From NCBI GenBank assembly GCA_028826165.1, contig JAPDFW010000066.1, positions 100,001 through 164,000 on the forward strand: a DNA stretch of 64,000 bases, given 5' to 3'. Origin of the DNA: Anaeramoeba ignava. Lineage: Eukaryota > Metamonada > Anaeramoebidae. This document shows positions 20,540 to 31,545 of this stretch, in pieces. Position 1 is the stretch's first letter. Each line of letters opens with the position of its first letter. A program made the position numbers and the translations under genes. The notes under the pieces are model-generated. The model saw only the letters and a list, made by a program, of their open reading frames with translations, ran no database searches and had not been told where the DNA came from.

Positions 20540-22110
20540 AAATTTATTATTTAAATATTTAACATAAAAATATAAAAAATAAGAATAGATTTAATTTAAT
20601 ATTTAATTTATAAATTAATTTAAAAATATAATTTAATATTTAATTTTATTATTAAAATAATAATTTATTGTTTTATATTTAAATATTTTATTATTTAAAT
20701 ATTTAACATATAAATATAAAAAATGGAAATAGATTTAATTTAATATTTAATTTAGAAATTAATTTAAAAATATAATTTAATATTTAATTTTATTATTAAA
20801 ATAATAATTTAATGTTTTAGATTTAAATATTTTATTATTTCAATATTTAACATAAAAATATAAAAATAAGAATAAGTTTAATTTAATATTTAATTTATAA
20901 ATTTATTTAAAAATATAATTTAATATTTAATTTTATTATTAAAATAATAATTTAATGTTTTAGATTTAAATATTTTATTATTAAAATATTTAACATAAAA
21001 ATATAAAAATAAAAATAGATTTAATTTAATATTCAATTTATAAATTAATTTAAAAATATAATTTAATATTTAATTTTATTATTAAAATAATAATTTAATG
21101 TTTTAGATTTAAATATTTTATTATTAAAATATTTAACATATAAATATAAAAAATAAGAATAGGTTTAATTTAATATTCAATTTATAAATTAATTTAAAAA
21201 TATAATTTAATATTTAATTTTATTATTAAAATAATAATTTAATGTTTTTAATTTTAAATATTTTATTATTTAAATATTTAACATATAAATATAAAAATGA
21301 GAATAAGTTTAATTTAATATTTTATTTATAAATTAATTTAAAAATATAATTTATTATTTAATTTTATGTTTAAAATAATAATTTAATGTTTTAAATTTAA
21401 ATATTTTATTATTTAAATATTTAACATAAAAATATAAAAATGAGAATAGATTTAATTTAATATTCAATTTAGAAATTAATTTAAAAATATAATTTAATAT
21501 TTAATTTTATTATTAAAATAATAATTTAATGTTTTAGATTTAAATAATTTATTATTTAAATATTTAACATAAAAATATAAAAATAAGAATAAGTTTAATT
21601 TAATATTTTATTTATAAATTAATTTAAAAAATATAATTTAATATTTAATTTTATTATTAAAATAATAATTTAATGTTTTAAATTTAAATATTTTATTATT
21701 TAAATATTTAACATAAAAATATAAAAATGAGAATAAGTTTAATTTAATATTTAATTTATAAATTAATTTAAAAATATAATTTAATATTTAATTCCATTAT
21801 TAAAATAATAATTTATTGTTTTAGATTTAAATAATTTATTATTAAAATATTTTAACATAAAAATATAAAAATAAGAATAAATTTAATTTAATATTCAATT
21901 TATAAATTAATTTAAAAATATAATTTAATATTTAATTTTATTATTAAAATAATCATTTATTGTTTTAAATTTAAATATTTTATTATTTAAAATATTTAAC
22001 ATATAAATATAAAAAATGGAAATAGTTTTAATTTAATATTTAATTTATAAATTAATTTAAAAATATAATTTAATATTTAGTTTCATGTTTAAAATAATAA
22101 TTTATTGTTT
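20540..22110. repeat. ~143-bp minisatellite, about 11 copies, between Rac and actin
   Basis: The marker AACATAAAAATATAAAAA recurs near 20560, 20705, 20850, 20990, 21137, 21279, 21422, 21567, 21711, 21855 and 22000. Each unit contains the near-palindrome TTATTATTAAAATAATAA. Spacing is steady and divergence between units is low. No coding potential is seen. Confidence 0.93.
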
Positions 22111-22341
22111 TAATTTTGAAAAGAAAAAAGTGGAATAAAATATTTTTTAAATAAGAAATTTAAATGGAAATTAAATAATAATAAATAATAAATCAATTTC
22201 ATTTAATATTTAATTTTATATTTAAATAATAATTTTATATTTTAATTTCATTTTGGGATTAATTTTAAGAAAAAAAAAATTTGTTCTTAATTTGAAAAAA
22301 TATTTTTTCATTTTTTTTTAATCTTTTTTTTGAATTAATAA

Positions 22342-23472
22342 ATGGATCTTGATATACAAGCATTTGTAATTGATAATGGATCTGGTATGACAAAAATAGG
22401 ATTTGCAGGAGATGATGCACCAAGAGCAATTTTCCCATCAATTGTTGAAAGACCAAGATATACAGGAATTATGATGGGAATGGACATGAGAATAAGTAAA
22501 TATGTAGGAGAAGAAGCACAATCCAAAAGGGGAATATTAACATTAAAATATCCAATAGAACGAGGAATAGTAACAAATTGGGATGATATGGAAAAAATAT
22601 GGCATCATGCATTTTATAATGAAGTAAAAGTAGCACCTGAAGAACATCCAATTTTATTAACTGAAGTTCCATTTAATCCAAAAAAAAACAGAGAGAAAAC
22701 AACTCAAATAATGTTTGAAACATTTAACATTCCAGCTTTTTATCTTGCAAATCAATCAGTTTTATCACTTTATGCTTCAGGAATATTAACAGGAATAGTT
22801 ATTGAATCTGGTGATGGTGTTTCTCATATTGTCCCTATTTATGAAGGATATACTTTACCTCATGCAATTATGAGAATTGATTTGGCAGGAAGAGATTTGA
22901 CTGATTATTTAATGAAAATTTTAACAGAAAGAGGATATTCATTTACAACAAGTGCTGAAAGAGAAATTGTTAGAGATATCAAAGAAAAACTTTGTTATGT
23001 TGCTTTTGATTTTGATGAAGAAATGATCATTTCAAATAAATCTTCTTCTATTGAGAAAGATTATGAATTACCTGATGGACAAGTTATCACAATTGGAAAT
23101 GAAAGATTTAGATGTCCAGAAGTTTTGTTTCAACCTTCTTTCTTTGGAATGGAGCAAAAAGGTGTTCATCAAATAACTTATAATTCAATTCTAAAATGTG
23201 ATAATGATATCAGAAAAGATCTTTATGCAAATATTGTTTTATCAGGTGGTTCAACAATGTTTCCTGGAATTGAAGAAAGAATTCAAAGAGAAATTAATCA
23301 ATTAGCTCCTCCTGATATTGATGTTCGTGTTATTGATCCTCCTGAAAGAAAATATTCTGTTTGGATTGGAGGATCTATTTTGGCTTCTCTTTCTACTTTC
23401 CAAAATATGTGGATTTCAAAAGAAGAATATGAAGAATCTGGACCTTTAATTATTCATACAAAATGTTTTTGA
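22342..23472 (+). CDS. Divergent actin paralogue
   Basis: Single exon, 376 aa, alignable end to end with conventional actin (375 aa): [88 protein letters not shown]-terminal KCF. Odd points: the residue equivalent to His73 is Arg (KYPIERG), the one equivalent to Asp154 in the second phosphate loop is Glu ([10 protein letters not shown]), and the DNase loop has one extra residue and a changed sequence ([16 protein letters not shown]). His161 and Asp11 are kept. It is far too close to actin to be an Arp, but it is not the typical invariant cytoplasmic actin. The next gene starts only 34 bp after its stop. Confidence 0.93.
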   Translation: MDLDIQAFVIDNGSGMTKIGFAGDDAPRAIFPSIVERPRYTGIMMGMDMRISKYVGEEAQSKRGILTLKYPIERGIVTNWDDMEKIWHHAFYNEVKVAPEEHPILLTEVPFNPKKNREKTTQIMFETFNIPAFYLANQSVLSLYASGILTGIVIESGDGVSHIVPIYEGYTLPHAIMRIDLAGRDLTDYLMKILTERGYSFTTSAEREIVRDIKEKLCYVAFDFDEEMIISNKSSSIEKDYELPDGQVITIGNERFRCPEVLFQPSFFGMEQKGVHQITYNSILKCDNDIRKDLYANIVLSGGSTMFPGIEERIQREINQLAPPDIDVRVIDPPERKYSVWIGGSILASLSTFQNMWISKEEYEESGPLIIHTKCF

Positions 23473-23506
23473 AATCAAAAAATTTTTCCATTTTTTTCAT
23501 TTCAAA
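23473..23506 (+). promoter_or_regulatory. 34-bp actin/BTB intergenic gap carrying the start-proximal motif
   Basis: The gap contains TTTTTCCATTTTTTTCATTT immediately before CAAAATG. It leaves almost no room for anything else, so it is the cleanest minimal example of the shared motif. A polycistronic transcript is the alternative reading. Confidence 0.6.
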
Positions 23507-24958
23507 ATGGAAAATTATTTAAATTTAGAAAAACTTTCAAATGATTTAAAAAATTTATTTCAAAATCAACATCAAAATGAAAATGAAAATGAAAATGAAA
23601 ATGAAAGTTATTTTGATTTTCAAATAATTTGTGAACAAAATAAAACTTCATTTAAAACTCATAAATCAATTCTTTCATCAAGAAGTCAATATTTTAAATC
23701 TCTTTTCAAATCAAAAATGAAAGAATATCAAGAAAATAAATTAATTCTAAAAGATGTTTCAAGTTCAATTCTATCTTCAATTTTGAATTATTTTTATTCA
23801 GGAAAAATTGAAATTAATTTAGAAAATGCAATTCAAATTTTAATTTTTTCATCAAAATATTTAATTGATGAATTAATTCAATTTTCATCAAATTTTATCA
23901 AAAAGAATTTACAATTTGAAACTATTATTGATATTCTTAAATTATCTGAATCAATGAACTTAAATCAATTAACAGATTCTTGTTATCAATTTATTTCACA
24001 AAATTTTGAAGAATTTTCTAAAACTTCATTTTTTCTTGAACTTGAAGAAAATCATTTAAATTCAATTTTATCAAATGATGAAATTCCAATAAATGAATTT
24101 GAACTTTTTCAATCAATAATAAAATGGGGAAAATATAAATCAAATATTAATCAAGAAATGAATAAAAAAGAAAAAGAAAAATTACAAAAACAAATTTCAA
24201 ATATTATTGATAAAATCAGATTTATTCATTTTTCAGAACAAGAATTTGAAGATATTTTGAAAGAAGATTTAATTCCAAAACAAATTTCAGAAAAATTAAC
24301 TCAATTCCAAAAACTTCAAAAACAAAATGATGAAAAAGAATTAAATCAATTTATTGAAAAAGAAAATCAAAATTCATTAATTTTCAAAACAAGATTTAGA
24401 TTAGATTCAGAAATTATACAAGAAAAAGAACATTCCAAGAAATTAAAAGAATGGATAAATGATAATGAATTCTTTTCCAAAATGAAAAAAGGATATTCAG
24501 CAAAAAGAGATGGATTTAATTGTAAAAAATGGCATGATAAAGTTGATAATAAAGGAAAAACATTAGTTATTATCAAAACCAAAGATAATTTTATTTTTGG
24601 AGGATTTACTCAAATTGGATGGATTTCAGGAAAAGATGGAGAACATATTGAAGATTCAAATGCATTTATTTTTTCATTAAGAAATGATAAGAATGATAGA
24701 AAACCAGAGAAATTTTCCATTAGAAAAGGGAAAGAAAAATATGCAATTCAATATTTTTCATCAATATGGGGTCCAGTTTTTGGAAAAAATGGACTTGATT
24801 TTTGTATTGGAATTAATTTACAACCTGGTGATGCAACTTTTGGTCGGAGTTACAATTTGCCTAAAGGAATTAATTATGATACAGATGAAGCTAAAAATTA
24901 TTTGGCTGGTTCTCTTAGTGAATGGGTTGTTGATGAACTTGAGACTTATTTTATTTAA
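23507..24958 (+). CDS. BTB-BACK-TLDc protein (paralogue 1)
   Basis: Single exon, 483 aa. BTB/POZ occupies about residues 37-135 (YFDFQIICEQNKTSFKTHKS, LSSRSQYFKSLFKSKMKEYQ). A BACK-type helical region with a KWGKY element runs to about 260. A C-terminal TLDc-like domain spans about 310-483 (AKRDGFNCKKWHDKVDNKGK, TLVIIKTKDNFIFGGFTQIG, SNAFIFSL, ending LSEWVVDELETYFI). BTB-BACK proteins usually adapt Cullin-3 ubiquitin ligases. TLDc domains are linked to V-ATPase regulation and oxidative stress, but in amoebae this combination is an expanded family of unknown role. It resembles the gene at 46002-47489 in architecture. Its start lies 34 bp from the actin stop. Confidence 0.9.
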   Translation: MENYLNLEKLSNDLKNLFQNQHQNENENENENESYFDFQIICEQNKTSFKTHKSILSSRSQYFKSLFKSKMKEYQENKLILKDVSSSILSSILNYFYSGKIEINLENAIQILIFSSKYLIDELIQFSSNFIKKNLQFETIIDILKLSESMNLNQLTDSCYQFISQNFEEFSKTSFFLELEENHLNSILSNDEIPINEFELFQSIIKWGKYKSNINQEMNKKEKEKLQKQISNIIDKIRFIHFSEQEFEDILKEDLIPKQISEKLTQFQKLQKQNDEKELNQFIEKENQNSLIFKTRFRLDSEIIQEKEHSKKLKEWINDNEFFSKMKKGYSAKRDGFNCKKWHDKVDNKGKTLVIIKTKDNFIFGGFTQIGWISGKDGEHIEDSNAFIFSLRNDKNDRKPEKFSIRKGKEKYAIQYFSSIWGPVFGKNGLDFCIGINLQPGDATFGRSYNLPKGINYDTDEAKNYLAGSLSEWVVDELETYFI

Positions 24959-25630
24959 TCCACTTTTTTTTTCAAAATTCATTTTTAAAATTTTTTATAA
25001 TAAAGAAAAATCGAAAATGAAAATAGAAATTAATAATTAAATTTAAATTATTTTTTTTAATTAGATAATTTAAGAAAAAATTATTAAAATTTAATTTTTA
25101 TCTTTATTAAAATATTTCAACAAATTTTCAATTTAATTTTTTATTTTCAATATATTTTATTATAATTAAAATTGTATTAATAAATAATCAAAAATATTAA
25201 TTTAATAAATGAAAATATTATTTCATTTTAGAATAAAATAATTTTAAATTAAATTATTATTAGATATTATTAAAATTAAATATATATTTTTATTAAAATA
25301 TTTCAATTTTCTTTTCAAATTTATTAAATTATTGGGTATTATTTTATATCATTTTAAATAAAGAAATATTAATAAAATATATAAAATAAAATTAATTTTA
25401 AATTTAATTATTTAATAATCTTGATTTAAATTTTTAAATAAATTAGTTAAAATATTTTATTAATTTTATTAAATTATTGGGAATTATTTTATATCATTTT
25501 AAATAAAGAATTATTAATAAAATATATAAAATAAAATTAATTTTAAATTTAATTATTTAATATTCTTGATTCCATTTTTTTAATTTTTTTCATTTTTCAT
25601 TTTTCATTTTTTTTTTCTTTTTCTTTTAAA
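24959..25630. repeat. AT-rich spacer with a ~100-bp direct duplication and the VPS11 promoter
   Basis: The segment at about 25328-25432 recurs at about 25470-25570 (ATTATTGGGWATTATTTTAT and ATCATTTTAAATAAAGAA). The last 60 bp carry TTTTTCATTTTTCATTTTTC before the VPS11 ATG. No gene is seen in the remainder. Confidence 0.75.
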
Positions 25631-28600
25631 ATGAATCATTGGAAACGTTTTCAATTTTTTGATAAGCAAATTGTAAAAGATGAAGAAAACAAACCAGCAC
25701 AATTTGGGGATTATAAATGTGTTACAACAGGAAGAGGGCATATCATTTCTGCAGGTAAAACTGATAAAATTAAATTCAAAAATAAAAATAAAAATAAAAA
25801 TAAAAATTAAAAATTAAAATTAAAAATTAAAATTTAAATGAAAATTTTTTTGAATCAAAAAAAAGACAACAATGGAAATATTTTATTTTTGAATCAAGAC
25901 TTCAAACCTGTTCAAGAATTTCCTGCATACAAAAATAATGTGTTTCTAATTTATCAAATGAAACATAGTTATAAACTTGTTACTGTTGGAGATGAAGCAC
26001 CTAATTCTCAACCGATTATCAAGATTTTTGATTTGATTTTGAAAAATAAAAAAGGAGATCCGAGTTGTAAAAAAGAAATTAAAATTGGATTAGGAAAGAA
26101 TGTTGAAATTCAAGTAATTTATTATTTCAAAAAAACGAAAAAAAAATTTTTCAAAAAACAAAAATTCAATTTAAAAAAATTTTTTTCAATGTAAATTTTA
26201 TTGTTTTAATTTTATACAAATCATTTTCAATTAAAAATTATTTGTTGGTTTGGAAAAATTATTTTACAATTTTAATTAAAAGCCGACCCACTTAACTCTT
26301 CTTGAAGATTTAACTCAAATTGCAATTGCTTTTAATGATGGATCTATTATACATTTAAGAGGAAATTTAACAAGTGATCGAACAATAAATCAACGATTTA
26401 TTCGCAATCCAAGCAAAGATCCAATTAATGGTTAATATTTCTAAATTACATTTATTTAAATTTATGATCAAAATTCAACTGAAAATTTTAAACAAAAAAT
26501 TTTCAATCAAAAACAATTATTTTTTTTTCTAAATTTTATTGAACATGAAAATGATAATAATTGAAAATTTTAATTCTGTAATTCAGCTTTGATTTTTCAT
26601 CCAAAGATGCATAATGTATTATTTTATGTAACTGATGAAGAAATTTATTCAGTATTTATTGGAGATCGAGAATATTCTCATATGATATTAGATCAACCTG
26701 GAGCAAAAGAATCATGTGTTAGTGCTTATGAAAAGTATGGATTAATGATTGGGAGAGAAGATGTAAATTTACAATTTAAAATTTAAATTATTTATAAAAT
26801 TATTTATAAAATTAAAATTAATTTATAAAATTAAAATTAAAATTATAATTAAAATTAAAATTAAAATTAAAATTAAAATTAAAATTAAAATTAAAATTAA
26901 AATTAAAATTAAAATTATTAATAAAATTCATTTATAAAATTAAAATTAAAATTAAAATTAAAATTAAAATTAAAATTAAAATTAAAATTAAAATTAAAAT
27001 TAAAATTAAAATTCATTTATAAAATTAAAATTAAAATTCATTTATAAAATTAAAATTAAAATTCATTTATAAAATTAAAATTAAAATTAAAATTAAAATT
27101 AAAATTAAAATTAAAATTAAAAATAAAAATTAAAATTAATTTATTAGGGAATTCATTTCTTTACAAATGATATGAAAGTTGCAAGTTATGGACTTTTTGG
27201 TCAAAAATCATCAATTTTATCTCATAAAGATTACGCAATAATATTTTCACATGAAAAATCAAAATATACAATTAATTTTTATGATCTTACAAATTCTTTT
27301 ATTGCATTTTCAGCTCCATTTCCTCTTGATTGCAAATATATTTTATATGAATGGGGATCTTTTTATGTGATTACAACTGATAATAAAGTATTATTTTTTT
27401 TAAACAAATTCTTTAATTGAACTTTTAATTGTAATTTTAAAAACAAAAAAAGATTTATCAATTAACAGAAAAAAGTTTGGAATCAAAATTTGAAACTTTA
27501 TTTCGCAAAAATTTATATGATACAGCAATTACATTAGCACATCATCATCAATATGATGCTAATATTATTATGGATATGGTGAGACAATATGGAGATCATT
27601 TATATTCGTAAATTTCAAAAAGGAAACGAATTCAATTCAAAAATATATATCAATTCAAAAATATATTTAAATCCAAAAAAATATAAATTCAAAAATATTT
27701 AAATTCAAAAATATATTTAAATCCAAAAAATATATCAATCCAAAAATATATCAATTTAAAAATATATCAATTCAAAAATATTTCAATTCAAAAATATATC
27801 AATTCAAAAATATATTTAAATTCAAAAATATATAAATTCAAAAATATATATAAATTTAAAAAATATATTTAAATCCAAAAAAAATATATAAATTCAAAAA
27901 TATATAAATTCAAAAAATATATCAATTCAAAAAATATTTAAATCCAAAAATATATCAATTTAAAAATATATCAATTCAAAAATATTTAAATTCAAAACAA
28001 TATCAATGAAAATTCAATATTCTTATTTACAGAAAAGGTGATTATGATGGAGCAATTGAAAGATATATTAAAACAATTGGAAAACTTGAACCTTCTTATG
28101 TTATTAAATTATTTCTTGGTGGTGATGATAATAGAATTAGGAATTTAGCTTTGTATTTACAAGAATTACATCGTCAAAAACAATCAAATGATGAACATAC
28201 AACTTTATTATTAAATTGTTATGTGAAACTAAAAGATGAGAAAAATTTGAAAGCTTTTTTAACTGTATTTATCAATTATAATCAGCAATTATTTATGAAA
28301 TATAAAATTAATTATAAAATTATTTATTAAATTATTTATAAAATTAATTATAAAATTATTTATTAAATTAATTATAAAATTATTTATTAAATTATTTATA
28401 AAATTATTTATTAAATTAATTATAAAATTATTTATAAAATTATTTATAAAATGAAATATAAAATTGTTTATTAAATTATTAATAAAATTATTTATTAAAT
28501 TATTTATTAAATTATTTATAAAATTATTTATAAAATATAAAATTATTTATAAAATTATTTATAAAATTATTTATAAAATTATTTATAAAATTATTTATAA

Positions 28601-30893
28601 AATTATTTATAAAATTATTTATAAAATTATTTATAAAATTATTTATAAAATTATTTATAAAATTAAATATAAAATTATTTATAAAATTATTTATAAAATT
28701 AAATATAAAATTATTTATAAAATTATTTATAAAATTATTTATAAAATTATTTATAAAATTAAATAGCAAGAGGGAAAACCAAGTTTTGATATTGAAACTG
28801 CTATTCGTGTTTTAAGACATGGAAAATATTCAACTTATGCTCTTCAACTTGCTGAATTATATCAAGAACATGCATCTTATTTAACAATTCAAATTGAAGA
28901 TTTAAAAAATCATCGAGGAGCACTTGATTATATAAAAACATTAAATTTTAAAGAAGTAAAAAAATCCAAAAACAAAAAGAAAAGAAAAGAAGATTAAAAT
29001 TTGGATTGAATTTTTTCCATTTTGAAAATTATTTTTATTTAAATTTCTTTTAAAAAAAAAAAGGCAGAAGAAAGTTTAAAAAAATATGGAAAAACTTTAC
29101 TTTCTGTTATTCCTCAAGAAACAACAGAATTTTTAATGAAATTATGTACAAATTATGTTCCAGAAAAACCAAAAGTTATTATAAAAGAAAAAAAACCAAA
29201 AGCTCAAAGTCTTGAAAATTTACAAATTGAAAATATGACACAAGAAGAACAAAGATCACTTTTATTTGTAATTTAAAATTAAAATTAAAATTCATTTATA
29301 AAATTAAAATTAAAATTAAAATTCAAATTAAAATTATAATTAAAATTAAAATTAAAATTAAAATTAAAATATTAAAATTAAAATTAAAATTAAAATTAAA
29401 ATTAAAATTAAAATTAAAATTAAAATTAAAATTAAAATTCATTTATAAAATTAAAATTAAAATTAAAATTCATTTATAAAATTAAAATTAAAAGGAAAAA
29501 CCACAACCAAAAAAAGAAGATATTCAAATTATTTCAAATCAAGATATTCTTTTAGAAAGACAACCAAGTGCAAGAATATCTTCTGCTGCAAAAGAATTTA
29601 TTGATTTATTTGTTGAAAAACCTGAATGGTTGATTAAATTTCTTGAATTTATTATTAAAGAACAACCTAATTCAGAAGAATTAATATATAATACACTTCT
29701 TGAATTATATCTTCGGGATGATGTAGATATTAAAATTAAAATTAAAATTAAAATTAAAATTAAAATTAAAATTAAAATTAAAATTAAAATTAAAATTAAA
29801 ATTAAAATTAAAATTAAAATTAAAATTTAAAATTAAAATTAAAATTAAAATTAAAATTAAAATTAAAATTAAAATTAAAATTAAAATTAAAATTAAAATT
29901 AAAATTAAAATTCATTTATAAAATTAAAATTAAAATTAAAATTAAAATTAAAATTAAAATTAAAATTAAAATTAAAATTAAAATTAAAATTAAAATTAAA
30001 ATTCATTTTCAAATTAAAATTAAATTTATAATTAAAAAATTAAGGTAATTGAAGCTCAAGATGAAATTGAAAAAGAAAAAATAACAAAAAATTTACGTAA
30101 CGAAGCATTAAAACTATTAAGTAATCCACAATCAAATTTCAACGAAGATCACGGATTAGTATTAGTAAAAATGTATAATTTTCCTGAAGGAATAACATAC
30201 ATGTTAGAAAAAAAACAGCTTTATTTTGAAATTTTACAAAGTCATATGAAAAATAAAAACTATGAAAATATCATCAGATCATGTCAAAAATATGGGAATC
30301 AAGAAAAATCCCTTTGGCTTCATGCTTTAAATTTCTTTGCTTCTTGCGAAGATGATTGTTCAAGAGAAATTCGGATCATTCTTGATTCGGTTGAAAGACT
30401 CAATTTACTTGAACCATTACTTGTTATTCAAATTTTATCGCGAAAGAAAAAAATCAAGTTTGAAATTGTTCGCGATTTTTTAACGAAGATCATGTCAAAT
30501 TTTAATATTGAATTAAAAAGCGACAAGCAACAAATAGAACAATCAGAAAGAACAAGAGAAGAATTAAAAGAAGAATTAGAAGTTTTTCGCACTCAACCTT
30601 TTAATATCCAAAAATCTATTTGTTCTGAATGTGATGGATTATTGGATTTGCCTTCAATTAACTTTTTATGCGGTCATTCTTTCCATTTACGTTGTTTAAC
30701 TATTAGTGAAAGTGAATGTCCTATTTGTTCTCAAAATTTCTCTTTGGCTTTGGATAGAAAAAAGCAATTGGAACAAAAGGGTTTGAATCATGAAGATTTT
30801 AGAAAAGATTTGGATTCAGAAAATGGTTTTTCCAAAATTGCTGAATATTTTGGAAAGGGTTTATTTTCTCAATCAATTTTGGAGAAAAAATGA
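25631..30893 (+). CDS. VPS11: VPS11, core subunit of HOPS/CORVET tethering complexes
   Basis: Eleven exons: 25631-25754, 25866-26113, 26283-26430, 26587-26762, 27148-27387, 27453-27607, 28033-28264, 28767-28955, 29064-29267, 29495-29722 and 30045-30893. All are GT-AG and phase-consistent; about 930 aa, against 941 in human. The N-terminal propeller starts MNHWKRFQFFDKQIVK. The alpha-solenoid shows QYGDHLYSKGDYDGAIERYI, TIGKLEPSYVI, TTLLLNCYVKLKD, FDIETAIRVLRHG and LWLHALNFFASCEDDC. A C-terminal RING-H2 near residues 840-880 has CSEC, FLCGHSFHLRC and CPIC, and the end is FSKIAEYFGKGLF. VPS11 links the complex halves and acts in endosome/lysosome tethering. Several introns are filled with simple repeats. 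Promoter block at 25570-25628. Confidence 0.97.
26785..27140. repeat. AAAATT array with CATTTATA inserts, VPS11 intron 4
   Basis: Runs of AAAATT are broken by recurrent TTCATTTATAAAATT blocks, a higher-order pattern. The array fills most of intron 26763-27147. Confidence 0.92.
27612..28015. repeat. AATTCAAAAATATAT array, VPS11 intron 6
   Basis: A degenerate 14-16-bp unit AATTCAAAAATATATC and variants fills intron 27608-28032. The unit differs from that of the neighbouring introns. Confidence 0.9.
28290..28765. repeat. AAAATTATTTAT 12-bp array, VPS11 intron 7
   Basis: This is a nearly perfect 12-bp tandem unit in the second half of intron 28265-28766 and more degenerate in the first half. 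Open frames through it are artefacts. Confidence 0.94.
29268..29492. repeat. AAAATT array, VPS11 intron 9
   Basis: AAAATT units with interspersed TTCATTTATA blocks, as in intron 4. The array runs to the acceptor of exon 10. Confidence 0.9.
29723..30040. repeat. AAAATT array, VPS11 intron 10
   Basis: The array begins a few bases after the GTAGAT donor at 29723 and is nearly pure AAAATT up to the acceptor at 30044. Confidence 0.92.
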
Positions 30894-30959
30894 AAAAGAA
30901 ATCATTTTTCTTTTCTTTCAAAAAAGTTTCAAAATTAATTCAGCAATAAAATTTAAATT

Positions 30960-31325
30960 CAAAATCAAAATCAAAATCTAAATTTTAAATCAATTTTATA
31001 TCAATTTTATATCAATTTTATATCAATTTTATATCAATTTTAAATCAATTTTAAATCAATTTTAAATCAATTTTAAATCAATTTTAAATCAATTTTATAT
31101 CAATTTTAAATCAATTTTAAATCAATTTTAAATTAATTTTATATCAATTTTAAATCAATTTTAAATCAATTTTAAATCAATTTTAAATCAATTTTAAATT
31201 AATTTTATATCAATTTTATATCAATTTTATATCAATTTTAAATCAATTTTAAATCAATTTTAAATTAATTTTAAATCAATTTTAAATCAAATTTAAATTA
31301 ATTTTAAATCAATTTTAAATCAAAA
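30960..31325. repeat. 11-bp ATCAATTTTAA tandem array downstream of VPS11
   Basis: About 33 units of TATCAATTTTA or AAATCAATTTT period 11 fill the VPS11-CPBP spacer. The same unit reappears at the right edge of the window (63770-64000). The final 60 bp before 31546 hold the T-rich CATTTTTTCATTTTTTC block of the next gene. Confidence 0.92.
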
Positions 31326-31545
31326 TCAAAAAAAATTTTCATTTTTCATTTTTTATTTTCAATTTTTATTATTTTTAAATTATTTTTTATATTAAAATTA
31401 ATTTTAAATCAATTTTTAAATCATTTTGATAAACCCAATTTTAAATCAATATTTAAATCAAAAATCAAAAATATTCCAAAAACATTTTTCATTTTTTCAT
31501 TTTTTCATTTTTTTATTTTTGAATTATTTTTTTTTTGATATTAAA

